Assembly: GCA_964523735.1 (NCBI GenBank)
Contig: CAZFYZ010000012.1
Location: 1 to 52,343, forward strand
Source of the DNA: CAZFYZ01 sp964523735
Lineage (GTDB): Bacteria > Armatimonadota > UBA5829
Direction of reading: 5' to 3'
Length of the DNA stretch: 52,343 nucleotides
Under the pieces are notes generated by a model that ran no database searches, was not told the origin of the DNA, and worked only from the letters and a program-made list of their open reading frames with translations. This document shows positions 14,991 to 23,849 of the stretch, in pieces. Made by a program: the position numbers and the translations under genes. Numbering within the stretch: the first letter of the stretch is position 1; each line of letters begins with the position of its first letter.

Positions 14991-16084
14991 GAGCGGAGGA
15001 TATCAAGCATCCGGTCGATATCAACAGACTGCTCCACCATCTCCTCGGCGACGCGTATTTTGTCAGTGTCTCCGGGCCTGATCTTAATAATAAGCTTGGC
15101 GATCTTGGATGCCACTGTGTAGGTGTCTTCCTGCACCAGAATCACCGGCATACGCGCGCGGGAGCAGAGTTCCATAATGCTCGGCTGTGGTGGAGTACCG
15201 CCAGTCAAGATAATACCCGCGACACAAAGCTGCGTAGCCGAGCCAAGCATGCAGGAACTGAGCGCGGCAAGCATCAGGTCCTCGCGTGTGCCCGGCGTGA
15301 TCAGCAGCGCATCCCCGGTCATATACTCGAGCGCCTGATGGGCGGGCATCGCTCCGATAACCATCTTCCCGACGACGTTGGCCAGACCCTCGCGACCGGA
15401 GAGAAGTTCACCCTCGATATCCTCGAGTAATTGGCCTATCCTCGGATTGGAGAGCACGGGTCGGTACGGCATCACCCCCAATACCTCAAGCCCTTTACGC
15501 TGAAGCCCCCGCCGGACGTAGGAAGAAACTTTCTCGTATTTCTCGTCCTCGACCTTGTTGATGATCGCGCCCACTACCTGCACCCCTGCGGCGTCGAACA
15601 TCGCCTTGTTGAGCATGATCTCGTCTATCGGGCGGCCGACACCACCTGACGACACGATCACGGCCTTGCATCCGAGCAGCGCCGCCACGTCGCCATTGGA
15701 CATATCGAATACGGATCCGACCCCCGCATGCCCGGTCCCCTCGACTACAACTATGTCCTTGGCCTCGGCCACTCTGGCGAACGAGGTCTTCACGGCCTCG
15801 ATCAGCGGCTGCCGATTCGGCTCATCGATGTATCTCTCGGTGAAGTGGCGCGGAATCGCGATCGGAGACATGTCAGCAAGATCATCCTTAATGCCGAATA
15901 CCTCGCTGACGAGGACAGCATCTTCGTCAATCCTGTGACTGTTGATTTCGACATAGCGCTGTCCGACAGGCTTTATGTAGCCTACGCCGCCAAGTCGCTT
16001 CCGGAGTGCCGCTATCAATCCCAGGCAGGTGATGGTTTTGCCGTCGTTCTGCCGGGTCGCTCCCACATACACGCTCGTTGCCAT
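14987..16084 (-). CDS. BioD-like P-loop / DRTGG domain protein
   Basis: 365 residues from the ATG at 16084; an upstream TTG at 16141 lacks a ribosome site. The Walker A loop GATRQNDGKTI is at residues ~8-18, followed by a dethiobiotin-synthetase-like (AAA_26) ATPase domain containing VVEGTGHAGVGS. The C-terminal part has ALLITPGTREDLMLAAL, the DRTGG domain. Such proteins resemble the N-terminal half of some phosphotransacetylases, and their own role is unknown; a sensor or regulatory ATPase is possible. It is the first gene of a coupled pair with folC. Confidence 0.85.
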   Translation of the reverse strand: MATSVYVGATRQNDGKTITCLGLIAALRKRLGGVGYIKPVGQRYVEINSHRIDEDAVLVSEVFGIKDDLADMSPIAIPRHFTERYIDEPNRQPLIEAVKTSFARVAEAKDIVVVEGTGHAGVGSVFDMSNGDVAALLGCKAVIVSSGGVGRPIDEIMLNKAMFDAAGVQVVGAIINKVEDEKYEKVSSYVRRGLQRKGLEVLGVMPYRPVLSNPRIGQLLEDIEGELLSGREGLANVVGKMVIGAMPAHQALEYMTGDALLITPGTREDLMLAALSSCMLGSATQLCVAGIILTGGTPPQPSIMELCSRARMPVILVQEDTYTVASKIAKLIIKIRPGDTDKIRVAEEMVEQSVDIDRMLDILRS

Positions 16085-16205
16085 GTTTTGTCTGCTGCTC
16101 CATTCCGCACAAGAGTTGCGCACGTATTGGGTACGGTTCAACGCACGTCAACGTGAATCCTGCCGGCTCACGTAACCATCCACCCGTTCTCACTACCGTC
16201 CAGCC

Positions 16206-16222
16206 TGTTCTTATTGTGAACA
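16206..16222. promoter_or_regulatory. Small palindrome in divergent intergenic region
   Basis: TGTTC and GAACA arms with a 7-base spacer, between the DRTGG gene and the RsbW-like gene. It could be an operator; weak evidence. Confidence 0.25.
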
Positions 16223-16311
16223 TTATGCGCACCGGTATCGTCTAACAGTTAGCAGGTCACCACCGCGACTGCGGGCAGGCCGTTGGTACGAGACCAGGAG
16301 GGTTGGTCAAT

Positions 16312-16806
16312 ATGTGTCGAAGAACGATTATTCCTATACGGGCGGCCCACGATGATCGAGTGGCCATCCCTGCCTGTGCAAAGAGCCCGACTGCCCGCGA
16401 GGAGTTTGAGGTGCCTGGCCGGCCCGAGATGCTTGCCCTGATTAGGCACAGGGTGGCAGAGTTTGCCGCGTCCCTGCCCTTCTCTGAGGAGGACGTTCAG
16501 GACCTGACGGTTGCGGTGGGCGAGGCCGCCGCGAACGCAGTCCGGCACGGGATCCCCTCGATCGACTGCAATGTATGCGTAAGAATGGAAAGGCTGCCCT
16601 CGTGCCTTAGGGTCTCCATCAGCGACCACGGCTGCGGCTTCGACCCGCGCGACATACCCCTGCCCAAGCGCGGCTCCCTCAATGAGTCCGGTCGAGGCAT
16701 CATGATCATGCGTGCCCTGGTCGACAAAGTCCGCTTCAGGTTCAACCACCCGGGTATTCGTGTCGAGCTGACCAAGTTCTTCCCGGCCGTCAGGGATGTC
16801 GCTTGA
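16312..16806 (+). CDS. RsbW-type anti-sigma factor / histidine-kinase-like ATPase
   Basis: 164 residues from the ATG at 16312, which is correctly spaced from AGGAGGG; a TTG nine bases earlier abuts that site. It is a stand-alone GHKL ATPase of the HATPase_c_2 type: N box GEAAANAVRHG (E71, N75), G1 box DHGCGFD (105-111) and G2 box GRGIMIM (127-133). Family members bind sigma factors or phosphorylate STAS-domain antagonists. No STAS antagonist or sigma gene lies next to it. Its stop overlaps the start of the arrestin-fold gene (TTGA), which points to a joint function. Confidence 0.88.
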   Translation: MCRRTIIPIRAAHDDRVAIPACAKSPTAREEFEVPGRPEMLALIRHRVAEFAASLPFSEEDVQDLTVAVGEAAANAVRHGIPSIDCNVCVRMERLPSCLRVSISDHGCGFDPRDIPLPKRGSLNESGRGIMIMRALVDKVRFRFNHPGIRVELTKFFPAVRDVA

Positions 16807-17804
16807 AAATCCGCGTCTCCCGCGTTACCATTGACAAGGCAATTTCTATGGGCAAGCGCGAAACAGCGGTGGCAAGGGCAGTCAACGGGCGAAAAATGAA
16901 CCCGGCGCTCGAACTTTGCCTCAGCCACGCGGCGTTTGCCACCGGCCGTAACCTCAGCGGTGTGGTGGTCTTCCGGCTGCTCAAGCCCACCAGTATTCGC
17001 TCTCTGACCTTATCGGTATCAGGACGAGAGACTCCCTCGGGCGCTTCTCTCTCCCGGGGACTGCGCAGGACCAGTTCGTTTTTTGACCGTGAGGTGCTGC
17101 TCTCCGGCATGAACCAGCCGCGGTTCAGAGCCGAACGCATATCTCGCCTCTGGAATGCTGTACTCTACCGCGATCGTGGGCGAGAGCTAAGCGCAGGGGA
17201 GCACACTTACCCATTCTCGATACCGCTGCCCGCGTCTCTACCTTCGAGCTACAGGGGGACGGCGGGAAAGATCGACTACGTCGTAACTGCACGCGTTCAG
17301 TATCCCGCCGGCCTGACCCAAAGGAGCAGCATTGAGGCTCAGGTCGTGTCCGTCCCGCGTGCGGAGCGGGCCCAGCCAGTCGCCCTGAGCTACCCCACGG
17401 CCGGAGGCACCGTGCAGACAAGCGGGGTGAGCGTAAGCGTCGAACTGGCGGAGCGATCGGCGAAGTTGGGCGGGAGGATCTCCGGCCGCTTCTCAATCGC
17501 CAACGACAACGAGAGCGAAATCGCCGAAGTCAAGGTGTCACTGGAGAACTGCGAATGGGTCCGGCTTACCACTCAGAGGGAACTCAAGCGGCAGTGCGCT
17601 GACTCTCTTGTTATCGAGCCCAAGGATGCCTCCGCAAGTCTCATCGAATCAGGTTTCGAACTCAACATCCCAGACAACGCTCCCCCGACGATACAAGGGA
17701 CGTCGATCTCCGTTATCTGGTTGCTCAAGCTCAACCTCAATACGGACCCGCCGCTCGAATTCAAGGCTCCGATCACCGTCTACGCGCCTGCGCCCGAAGA
17801 ATGA
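16803..17804 (+). CDS. Arrestin-fold protein
   Basis: 333 residues from a TTG that overlaps the previous stop; ATGs at 16848 or 16896 are alternatives, and the latter begins closer to the conserved domain. The segment NLSGVVVFRLLKPTSIRSLT is the opening strand pair of an arrestin N domain. AGEHTYPFSIPLPASLPSSY (about 131-150) then RGTAGKIDYVVTARV match the central arrestin signature (GxHxFPFxFxLPxxLPSS, then IxYxVxA). The C-terminal half repeats a beta-sandwich with PPTIQGTSISVIWLLKLNLN. No membrane helix or signal peptide is seen. Eukaryotic arrestins and bacterial Spo0M-like proteins share this fold. Function here is unknown, but coupling to an RsbW-type kinase suggests a stress or partner-switching role. 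Confidence 0.75.
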   Translation: MKIRVSRVTIDKAISMGKRETAVARAVNGRKMNPALELCLSHAAFATGRNLSGVVVFRLLKPTSIRSLTLSVSGRETPSGASLSRGLRRTSSFFDREVLLSGMNQPRFRAERISRLWNAVLYRDRGRELSAGEHTYPFSIPLPASLPSSYRGTAGKIDYVVTARVQYPAGLTQRSSIEAQVVSVPRAERAQPVALSYPTAGGTVQTSGVSVSVELAERSAKLGGRISGRFSIANDNESEIAEVKVSLENCEWVRLTTQRELKRQCADSLVIEPKDASASLIESGFELNIPDNAPPTIQGTSISVIWLLKLNLNTDPPLEFKAPITVYAPAPEE

Positions 17805-17823
17805 CGCAGCCGCGGAGGATCCC

Positions 17824-19008
17824 CTATGTCACCAGCTTTGGCCACTTGCGAATCATGAGTCGGAAGACGAATGCTCCCACGAGGTAGATCGACGCGAGTA
17901 GTATCAGCACGCCGGGTAGTCCGTGGACTTCGAATATCCACGCCGCGGTGAGTGGCGCCACAAACGCCCCAGTCGTTCCCGCCGACTGCTGAATCCCGAA
18001 TGCCCGTCCACGGAAGCCCTCTTCTACCCGCGTTATGGTGACCCCCGAGATGGAAGGCGCAAAAGTAGCCAGCCAGAGGCCGGTGATGAAGTAGAACACG
18101 CCGAACGTCCAGATGTTGTTGATGAACGCCATGCAGACCGCGCCAACCGCAGTGCCGATAAGCCCGATTACTATCGGTTTCTCGAAGCCCCAACACTCAC
18201 CAAGGCTGGTCCATCGCTTGACCGTGATAACGAACGCGAATGCCGGCAGAGAGAAGATGAGGCCGACCAGCCATTGGTCCACACCCGGGTACAGGTGCTT
18301 GACGTGCGGGCCCAGGTAGGGACTCACTGCGGCATTGAACATCCACGAGAGCATTACGGCAAAGAGAATCGACGACTGCACCGGCGACCGCAGGGCAATC
18401 CCAAAGTCACCCAGCAAGCTGGTCTCGACCTTGCTCGAGGTCTTATTGGGCTCTTGTACCAGCCAGACCACAAGCAGGGTAGAAATCAGAACTGCCGTTC
18501 CGGCTATCTGCATCGAATGTCGATAGCCAACCAGCGACGCCAACACGCCTCCCAGAGCAGGTCCAGCGATGTATCCAACGCTGACAGAGGCTTGTGCGCT
18601 CGCAACAGCCTGCGGGGCGAGTTCCTCAGGAGTATTGGTGGCGATCAGCGCATAGCAGCCGGGGATGAAGCCGGTCAAAGCACCATTCATGAAGCGCAGT
18701 ATCGCAAGCTGCCAAGGGCTGTGGCAGATGCTCATCAGAAAGTAGATCACCACAAGACTGAAGCCAGCTCTCAGGATCATCGGCTTTCGGCCGACGCTGT
18801 CGCCCACCCTGCCCCAGAACGGCTGCATCACGATGCTGGCGAGAGACTGGGCTGCGAACACAATCCCGATCCAGTATGGCAGCATGTTCTCCTCGACGCC
18901 CATGTCCTCGATGAAGAATGGCAGGAAGGGGACTATGAGATACCAGCTGGCAGAGGCAAGAAGAAGGGCAACGGCCAGGACATACAGATTGCGGCGGTAG
19001 TAAGGCAT
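17824..19008 (-). CDS. Major facilitator superfamily exporter
   Basis: 394 residues with about 12 hydrophobic segments. The loop 2-3 signature GRVGDSVGRKPMI (about residues 65-77) is the MFS motif A, and AGPALGGVLASLVGYR resembles motif C of drug:H+ antiporters. The protein most resembles multidrug or sugar efflux carriers of the inner membrane. The substrate is not predictable. It is convergent with the arrestin-fold gene. Confidence 0.88.
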   Translation of the reverse strand: MPYYRRNLYVLAVALLLASASWYLIVPFLPFFIEDMGVEENMLPYWIGIVFAAQSLASIVMQPFWGRVGDSVGRKPMILRAGFSLVVIYFLMSICHSPWQLAILRFMNGALTGFIPGCYALIATNTPEELAPQAVASAQASVSVGYIAGPALGGVLASLVGYRHSMQIAGTAVLISTLLVVWLVQEPNKTSSKVETSLLGDFGIALRSPVQSSILFAVMLSWMFNAAVSPYLGPHVKHLYPGVDQWLVGLIFSLPAFAFVITVKRWTSLGECWGFEKPIVIGLIGTAVGAVCMAFINNIWTFGVFYFITGLWLATFAPSISGVTITRVEEGFRGRAFGIQQSAGTTGAFVAPLTAAWIFEVHGLPGVLILLASIYLVGAFVFRLMIRKWPKLVT

Positions 19009-19110
19009 TGCGTAGTGTCAGCTCCAAGTCTGTTTCCAGTTTACCACGCCGGTCCAGGATTGGCTACCTCTTCAGCAGGATACCTTGCCACTAAGATCAA
19101 AGGGTTATGC

Positions 19111-19896
19111 GTGGCTACCAGGTCGTACGACAAACTGATGAGGCGGTTGGAGTCGATCTCTGCCGTGAGCGAGGCACGGCTGGAGCGGATTGGCTCGTTC
19201 GTGTCCGGCGAGCGGAGTTACGACATGGTCATCATCGAGCTCGGCTCGGCGGGGCCAAGAACACGTTCCGTCATGATCGCGGCCGGCATTCACGGCGATG
19301 AGCCAGCTGGGGTTGAGGCCGCTCTCACGTTCATCGAAAACGTCGCAAAGGACCGCACACTGCTGCAGGCCTACCACTTCGTCATCTTCCCCTGCAACAA
19401 CCCAACAGGCTATGAGTTGGGCACTCGCGAAAATGAGGACGGGATTGACCTCAACCGGCAATTCTCTGTTCGGAAGCCCTCGCCTGAGGTCGCATTAATC
19501 GCCGGCGCGCTAGCAGGACGGTGCTTCGACCTGGTATTCGAAATGCATGAAGATATAGACTCGCCCGGGCTCTATCTTTACGAGATCGCTGACTCGCACG
19601 ATCGCTATATCGGCGAGGAGATCATCAGTGCCGCGGCGGCTATCGGCTGCCCGATCAACCTGGACGACTGCATCGAGGGCATGCCGGCATCCGGAGGCAT
19701 CATCAGGCGCAGCATCAACCTCAAGCGCTTCCGCAAGACTCGGCTGCCCCAGGCGATCTACGTCTATCGCACCTGCGGCGGCCACGTCATCACGCTTGAA
19801 CCGCCGGCCTCGCGGCTGTCCATAGGAAAGCGGGTGGAAGTCGAACTGCTGGCGCTGGAGATAGCCCTGAGGTCGTTACTGGATACAGGACCATGA
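19111..19896 (+). CDS. M14-family zinc carboxypeptidase / AstE-AspA-like deacylase
   Basis: 261 residues. GTG at 19111 is six bases after AAAGGG; the reading frame is open upstream but the upstream sequence is only the complement of the MFS gene. Zinc ligands are visible in AGIHGDEPAG (H and E, about residues 65-68) and FEMHED (H, about 145). The substrate-binding motif NPTGYELGTREN then GIDLNRQF matches the M14 arginine/asparagine region. The enzyme would remove an amino-acid or acyl group, like succinylglutamate desuccinylase. It is cytoplasmic. Substrate unknown. Confidence 0.85.
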   Translation: MATRSYDKLMRRLESISAVSEARLERIGSFVSGERSYDMVIIELGSAGPRTRSVMIAAGIHGDEPAGVEAALTFIENVAKDRTLLQAYHFVIFPCNNPTGYELGTRENEDGIDLNRQFSVRKPSPEVALIAGALAGRCFDLVFEMHEDIDSPGLYLYEIADSHDRYIGEEIISAAAAIGCPINLDDCIEGMPASGGIIRRSINLKRFRKTRLPQAIYVYRTCGGHVITLEPPASRLSIGKRVEVELLALEIALRSLLDTGP

Positions 19897-19958
19897 AGTA
19901 AGGGCGGGGTTTGTGCGCCCCGCCCTACCATAGATCACAAATCAGCAATCACGAAGCG

Positions 19959-21893
19959 CTACGCCACTCCGGGCTCGAAGCGCGGCTTGGTCTCCGGCGC
20001 CCGCTCGGGCTTGGTCTCCGCAGCGGGAATGGCGTCTTCATCAGCGGGCTTATCCGGCGGCTGGGGCTTCTTCTCCAGGGTCGCTATGCTGGCGCCTTCC
20101 ATCAGCGCCTGGAACTCCTCGCGCTCAAGGGTCTCTTTCTCCAGGAGGACCTTGACGATGGTGTCCATCTTGTCGCGGTTCTCGGCGAGAATGGTCTTTG
20201 CCCTCTCATAGCCCTCGTCCATGATCGACCGAATCTCCTTGTCAATCGCCATCGCGATCTCTTCGGAGTAGTTGCGGTCCTCCATGACGTCGCGCCCGAG
20301 GAACGGATTCCCGTGGCGCTTGCCGACGGTCAGCGGGCCGATCTTGTCGCTCATTCCGTACTCGCAGACCATCGCCCGAACTATTGCTGTCGCGCGCTCG
20401 AGGTCGTTGTGAGCGCCGGTCGAGATCTCATCAAAGACCATCTCCTCGGCTACCCGACCACCCAACAAACTCGCGACATCGTCAAGTAGCTCGCTCTTGG
20501 TTGTCAGATACTTGTCCGCGATCGGCAGGTTGATCGTGTAACCCAGCGCCATGCCTCTCGGCAAAATCGAGACCTTGTGAACCGGGTCGGCATTTGGCAG
20601 AAGCTCAGAGACAATGGCGTGTCCAAGCTCGTGGTAGGCCACCATCTCCCGCTCTTTCTCACTGATGATCCGGCTCCTGCGCTCAGGGCCCGCGATAACG
20701 CGATCAATCGACTCCTCGAAGTCGGTCATGAATATCTTCGTCTGCTCGCGGCGCCCGGCCAGCAGCGCTCCCTCGTTGATGAGGTTGGCAAGGTCCGCGC
20801 CTGAGAACCCAGGGGTCCGCCGTGCCAGGCTCTCGACGTTGACGTCATCAGCCAGCGGCTTGCCACGCAGGTGAACGTCAAGAATAGCTTCCCGACCCCT
20901 GGCATCCGGGTTGTCCACGACTACGCGCCGGTCAAACCGGCCCGGTCTGAGAAGCGCCGGATCAAGGACGTCCGGCCTGTTGGTTGCCGCGATCAGGATG
21001 ACGCCCTGGTTAGGGTCGAAACCATCCATCTCGACGAGCAACTGGTTCAAGGTCTGCTCGCGCTCATCGTGTCCGCCGCCGAGTCCCGCGCCGCGCTGCC
21101 GGCCCACTGCATCGATCTCGTCGATGAAGACGAGGCTCGGGCGGTTGGCCTTAGCCGTATCGAACAGGTCACGCACACGGGAAGCGCCGACACCCACAAA
21201 CATCTCAACGAAGTCTGACCCACTGATATGGAAGAAAGGCACTCCCGCCTCGCCCGCGATAGCGCGAGCCAGAAGCGTCTTCCCGCATCCGGGAGGGCCC
21301 AATAGCAGCACGCCCTTGGGGATCTTGGCGCCGAGCGCCTGGAACTTCTTGGGGTTCTTTAGAAACTCGACAACTTCCTCGAGTTCCTGCTTGGCCTCTT
21401 CGACGCCCGCGACGTCCTCAAAGGTCACCTTGGGCACGTTCTCGTTCAGTCTCTTTGCGCGGCTGCGACCAAATGACATCGCCTGGTTGCCGCCCGCCTG
21501 CGCCTGGCGCATGAAGAACATCCAGAGCACCACGAGGATTCCCAGAGGCATCAGCACGGTGAACAGAACTGACCAGACGGCCTCCGGTACCGGCGGCTTC
21601 TCCACCCCAAACTTGACCTTGTTCTGAATAAGCAGCGCTTGGAAGTCAGAGAGGGAGTTCGGCTGCGCAGGAAGGTTAGCGACAAACTTATCGCCCTTCT
21701 TTGTCTCGAAGCGGAACTGGTCTTTGGTGAAGTTGCCGCTCGCGACATCGCCCTTGGCAACCATTTGCCAGGCCTGGGAATAAGGCACTGTCGCGGTCGG
21801 TTTGCTGCCGCGATCGATGCCACCCCTCATGATAAGCATGGCCACGACGATTATGAAAACCACAAAGGCTATGTTCTTGAAGTAACGGTTCAA
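19959..21893 (-). CDS. ftsH: ATP-dependent zinc metalloprotease FtsH
   Basis: 644 residues from a TTG at 21893, which follows GGAGGAG by five bases; an ATG 39 bases upstream lacks a ribosome site. The N-terminus has a membrane helix, a periplasmic FtsH_ext domain and a second helix (about 105-125). The AAA+ domain has Walker A GPPGCGKT, Walker B SLVFIDEIDAVG and the second region of homology NRPDVLDPALLRPGRFDR. The protease site is AYHELGHA (HExxH). The C-terminal tail is rich in Pro, Glu and Lys. It degrades misassembled membrane and regulatory proteins. Its promoter is at 21936-21964. Confidence 0.97.
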   Translation of the reverse strand: MNRYFKNIAFVVFIIVVAMLIMRGGIDRGSKPTATVPYSQAWQMVAKGDVASGNFTKDQFRFETKKGDKFVANLPAQPNSLSDFQALLIQNKVKFGVEKPPVPEAVWSVLFTVLMPLGILVVLWMFFMRQAQAGGNQAMSFGRSRAKRLNENVPKVTFEDVAGVEEAKQELEEVVEFLKNPKKFQALGAKIPKGVLLLGPPGCGKTLLARAIAGEAGVPFFHISGSDFVEMFVGVGASRVRDLFDTAKANRPSLVFIDEIDAVGRQRGAGLGGGHDEREQTLNQLLVEMDGFDPNQGVILIAATNRPDVLDPALLRPGRFDRRVVVDNPDARGREAILDVHLRGKPLADDVNVESLARRTPGFSGADLANLINEGALLAGRREQTKIFMTDFEESIDRVIAGPERRSRIISEKEREMVAYHELGHAIVSELLPNADPVHKVSILPRGMALGYTINLPIADKYLTTKSELLDDVASLLGGRVAEEMVFDEISTGAHNDLERATAIVRAMVCEYGMSDKIGPLTVGKRHGNPFLGRDVMEDRNYSEEIAMAIDKEIRSIMDEGYERAKTILAENRDKMDTIVKVLLEKETLEREEFQALMEGASIATLEKKPQPPDKPADEDAIPAAETKPERAPETKPRFEPGVA

Positions 21894-21935
21894 AAGTCTC
21901 CTCCGGTGAGGGCAAACTTCCGCCCCACCCATAGG

Positions 21936-21964
21936 ATTATACCACGCTGCATCTGCGCGGGCAA
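21936..21964 (-). promoter_or_regulatory. Sigma-70 promoter of ftsH
   Basis: TTGCCC (21964-21959), 17-base spacer, TATAAT (21941-21936) preceded by TGG (extended -10). About 35 bases separate the expected transcript start from the TTG start codon. Confidence 0.75.
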
Positions 21965-22073
21965 GGCGAAACGAGCCTATTCAGCCCTCTCAGACGCGTC
22001 TTTGTCACGTCTGCTTCACTAATCAATTGGACGCACGGCAGGCTGAAAGTGTTTCGTGGATGGATGGTGGGAC

Positions 22074-22091
22074 GGGGACATGGATGTCCCC
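22074..22091 (-). terminator. Small hairpin after the TPR gene
   Basis: GGGGACA, loop TGGA, TGTCCCC, about 33 bases beyond the TPR stop codon. No T tract. Confidence 0.3.
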
Positions 22092-22123
22092 CATACCCGA
22101 GTCCAGCACACGGATTTGGAGGA

Positions 22124-23839
22124 CTATCGGGACCCGAGCGCCTCTATCCTGGCTCGCGCGGCGGCGGAGGCCTCCGGGTTGGGGCCGGACGAGGCTTTCG
22201 AGTAGGCTGTTATGGCCAGACCCCTGTTACCGGCAAGCTCATAACCTTCGCCCAGCCTGAGCCAGTAGCTCTGCTGATCGGGGTTGAGTTTGATAAGAGC
22301 TTCGGCTGTTGCGACCATTCCCTCCGCGTCTCCCTGCTCCGACTGGAGTTCAAAGAGCATCAGGCCTCTGCTGGCCTTGCGCGTGGCCTTGAATGACGTC
22401 TCGATTTTCTCCCGCACTGCCTTGAGGGCGCCGGATTGGGCAGCGAGCCGGGCGGTACTTGCCCAGGACGCGACACTGCCGGATTCAAGGGCTTTGACAT
22501 AGGCATCGACGGCCGCTGTAACGTTGCCCTGGGACATATGGGCGGCGCCGATCTCGGAGTGATAGCGGGGTGCGTTCGCCGGATCACGCTTCAGCAGGCG
22601 CTGCGCCATCTGAACGCGCCCGATCACGTTGCCCGAGAGCCTGTAGGCTGAGAGCAGGTAGAGCATCGAGGGCATGTCTTTCGAGTTCTTGGCGAGGGCG
22701 GATTCACGTTTCGCGATCTCGCCCGGCAAGACGTTCGCTCTCATCTGGTTGCTGGCGAGCGCATCGGCATTCGCCGGGGTCGGGTTGAGTTGATAGCCGA
22801 GGGCGAAGTTGCTGTTGGCATCGCTGAGTTTGCCCTGCTGCATCTGGACGCCGGCAAGGTTGTTCTGTATAACGGACTGCGTGGGAGCCGGCACGCTGTT
22901 ACGGAAGGAGACCTCGGCGGCCTGTTGGTAGTCCTGCTCAGCCTCTGCGAGCTTGCCGTCCTTCTGAAGAGCCTGCGCCCTGCCTGCAATCGGCCTCGGG
23001 TCGTGTGGGGCCTGCTTGGCCGCAATGTCGAACTCCCTCTTGGCTTCGGCGTTGTTGCCCCTGCGCAGTTGAGCGTTGCCTATCCTGGTGCGGGCCTCAG
23101 GAGCAAGCGACTTGTCCTTGGCGGCCTCCGAGTAGAACTCTATCGCCTGCCCAACATCGTTCTGCTGAAGCAGAGCCTCGCCCTTCCAGAGATAGGCGTG
23201 GCGGTTTGACGGGTCCATCTGAATGACCCGGCCGAACATGACCTCGGCTGCCTTCGGGTCTGTCTGCAAGTTAGCCATGCCCATGTTGAAGACGGGCTTG
23301 ACCCACTTGGGAGCAAGCTTGGAGGCCTTGTCATAATGCTCCCTGGCAAGCGCGAGCTTGTTCTGCAACTGATACATATCGCCCAGCAGGCAGTGACCGA
23401 TGGCGTTCTGCGGGTACCGTGCGAGCGACTTGGCCAGCACGCGATCAGAGCTTGTGCCAGTGCTGAAGGCTCGACCGGAACTGAGAAGCGAGCTCGCCGC
23501 ATCGCGCGCGCGCTTGGATTCGGCTACCCTGCCCATCTCGCCGTAGACCCCGTCGAGAAGAAGATAGGGCAGGACCCCATCCGTCGGGAGCTTCGCCGCG
23601 GCACTGAACTGATCCGCGGCGTCCTGGTAACGCTTGAGGTGTGCGAGAGCGACCCCTGCGGTCATTCTCACGACCGGGTCGTTCGGCCTGAGCTTCGCGG
23701 CCAGGGTGAGTTGGGAGGCCGCGCGCGTCCAGTCGCCGGCATTGAACGAAGCCAGCCCATCGACGAACGAGTCCGGCGCCCAGGCCGGCCCGACCACGAG
23801 CAACGTCACGAGCAGAATCAGAATGTGCTTAGTCTTCAT
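22124..23839 (-). CDS. Exported tetratricopeptide-repeat protein
   Basis: 571 residues. A signal peptide covers about residues 1-21 (ILILLVTLLVVGPAWA). The rest is built of about 12 TPR-like helical pairs, for example GDWTRAASQLTLAAKLRPND, ALAREHYDKASKLAP and GLAITAYSKAS. TPR proteins act as scaffolds for protein complexes. It starts 10 bases after the anti-sigma stop, so it forms an operon with the sigma/anti-sigma pair and may work in the same envelope response. No enzymatic domain is seen. Confidence 0.85.
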   Translation of the reverse strand: MKTKHILILLVTLLVVGPAWAPDSFVDGLASFNAGDWTRAASQLTLAAKLRPNDPVVRMTAGVALAHLKRYQDAADQFSAAAKLPTDGVLPYLLLDGVYGEMGRVAESKRARDAASSLLSSGRAFSTGTSSDRVLAKSLARYPQNAIGHCLLGDMYQLQNKLALAREHYDKASKLAPKWVKPVFNMGMANLQTDPKAAEVMFGRVIQMDPSNRHAYLWKGEALLQQNDVGQAIEFYSEAAKDKSLAPEARTRIGNAQLRRGNNAEAKREFDIAAKQAPHDPRPIAGRAQALQKDGKLAEAEQDYQQAAEVSFRNSVPAPTQSVIQNNLAGVQMQQGKLSDANSNFALGYQLNPTPANADALASNQMRANVLPGEIAKRESALAKNSKDMPSMLYLLSAYRLSGNVIGRVQMAQRLLKRDPANAPRYHSEIGAAHMSQGNVTAAVDAYVKALESGSVASWASTARLAAQSGALKAVREKIETSFKATRKASRGLMLFELQSEQGDAEGMVATAEALIKLNPDQQSYWLRLGEGYELAGNRGLAITAYSKASSGPNPEASAAARARIEALGSR

Positions 23840-23849
23840 AACTTGCCAA

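Noticed and set aside
17923..19110. Long plus-strand open frame continuous with the M14-like gene
   Set aside because: It is the complement of the MFS gene, low in complexity and without homology. The M14 gene has its own GTG start with ribosome site at 19111.
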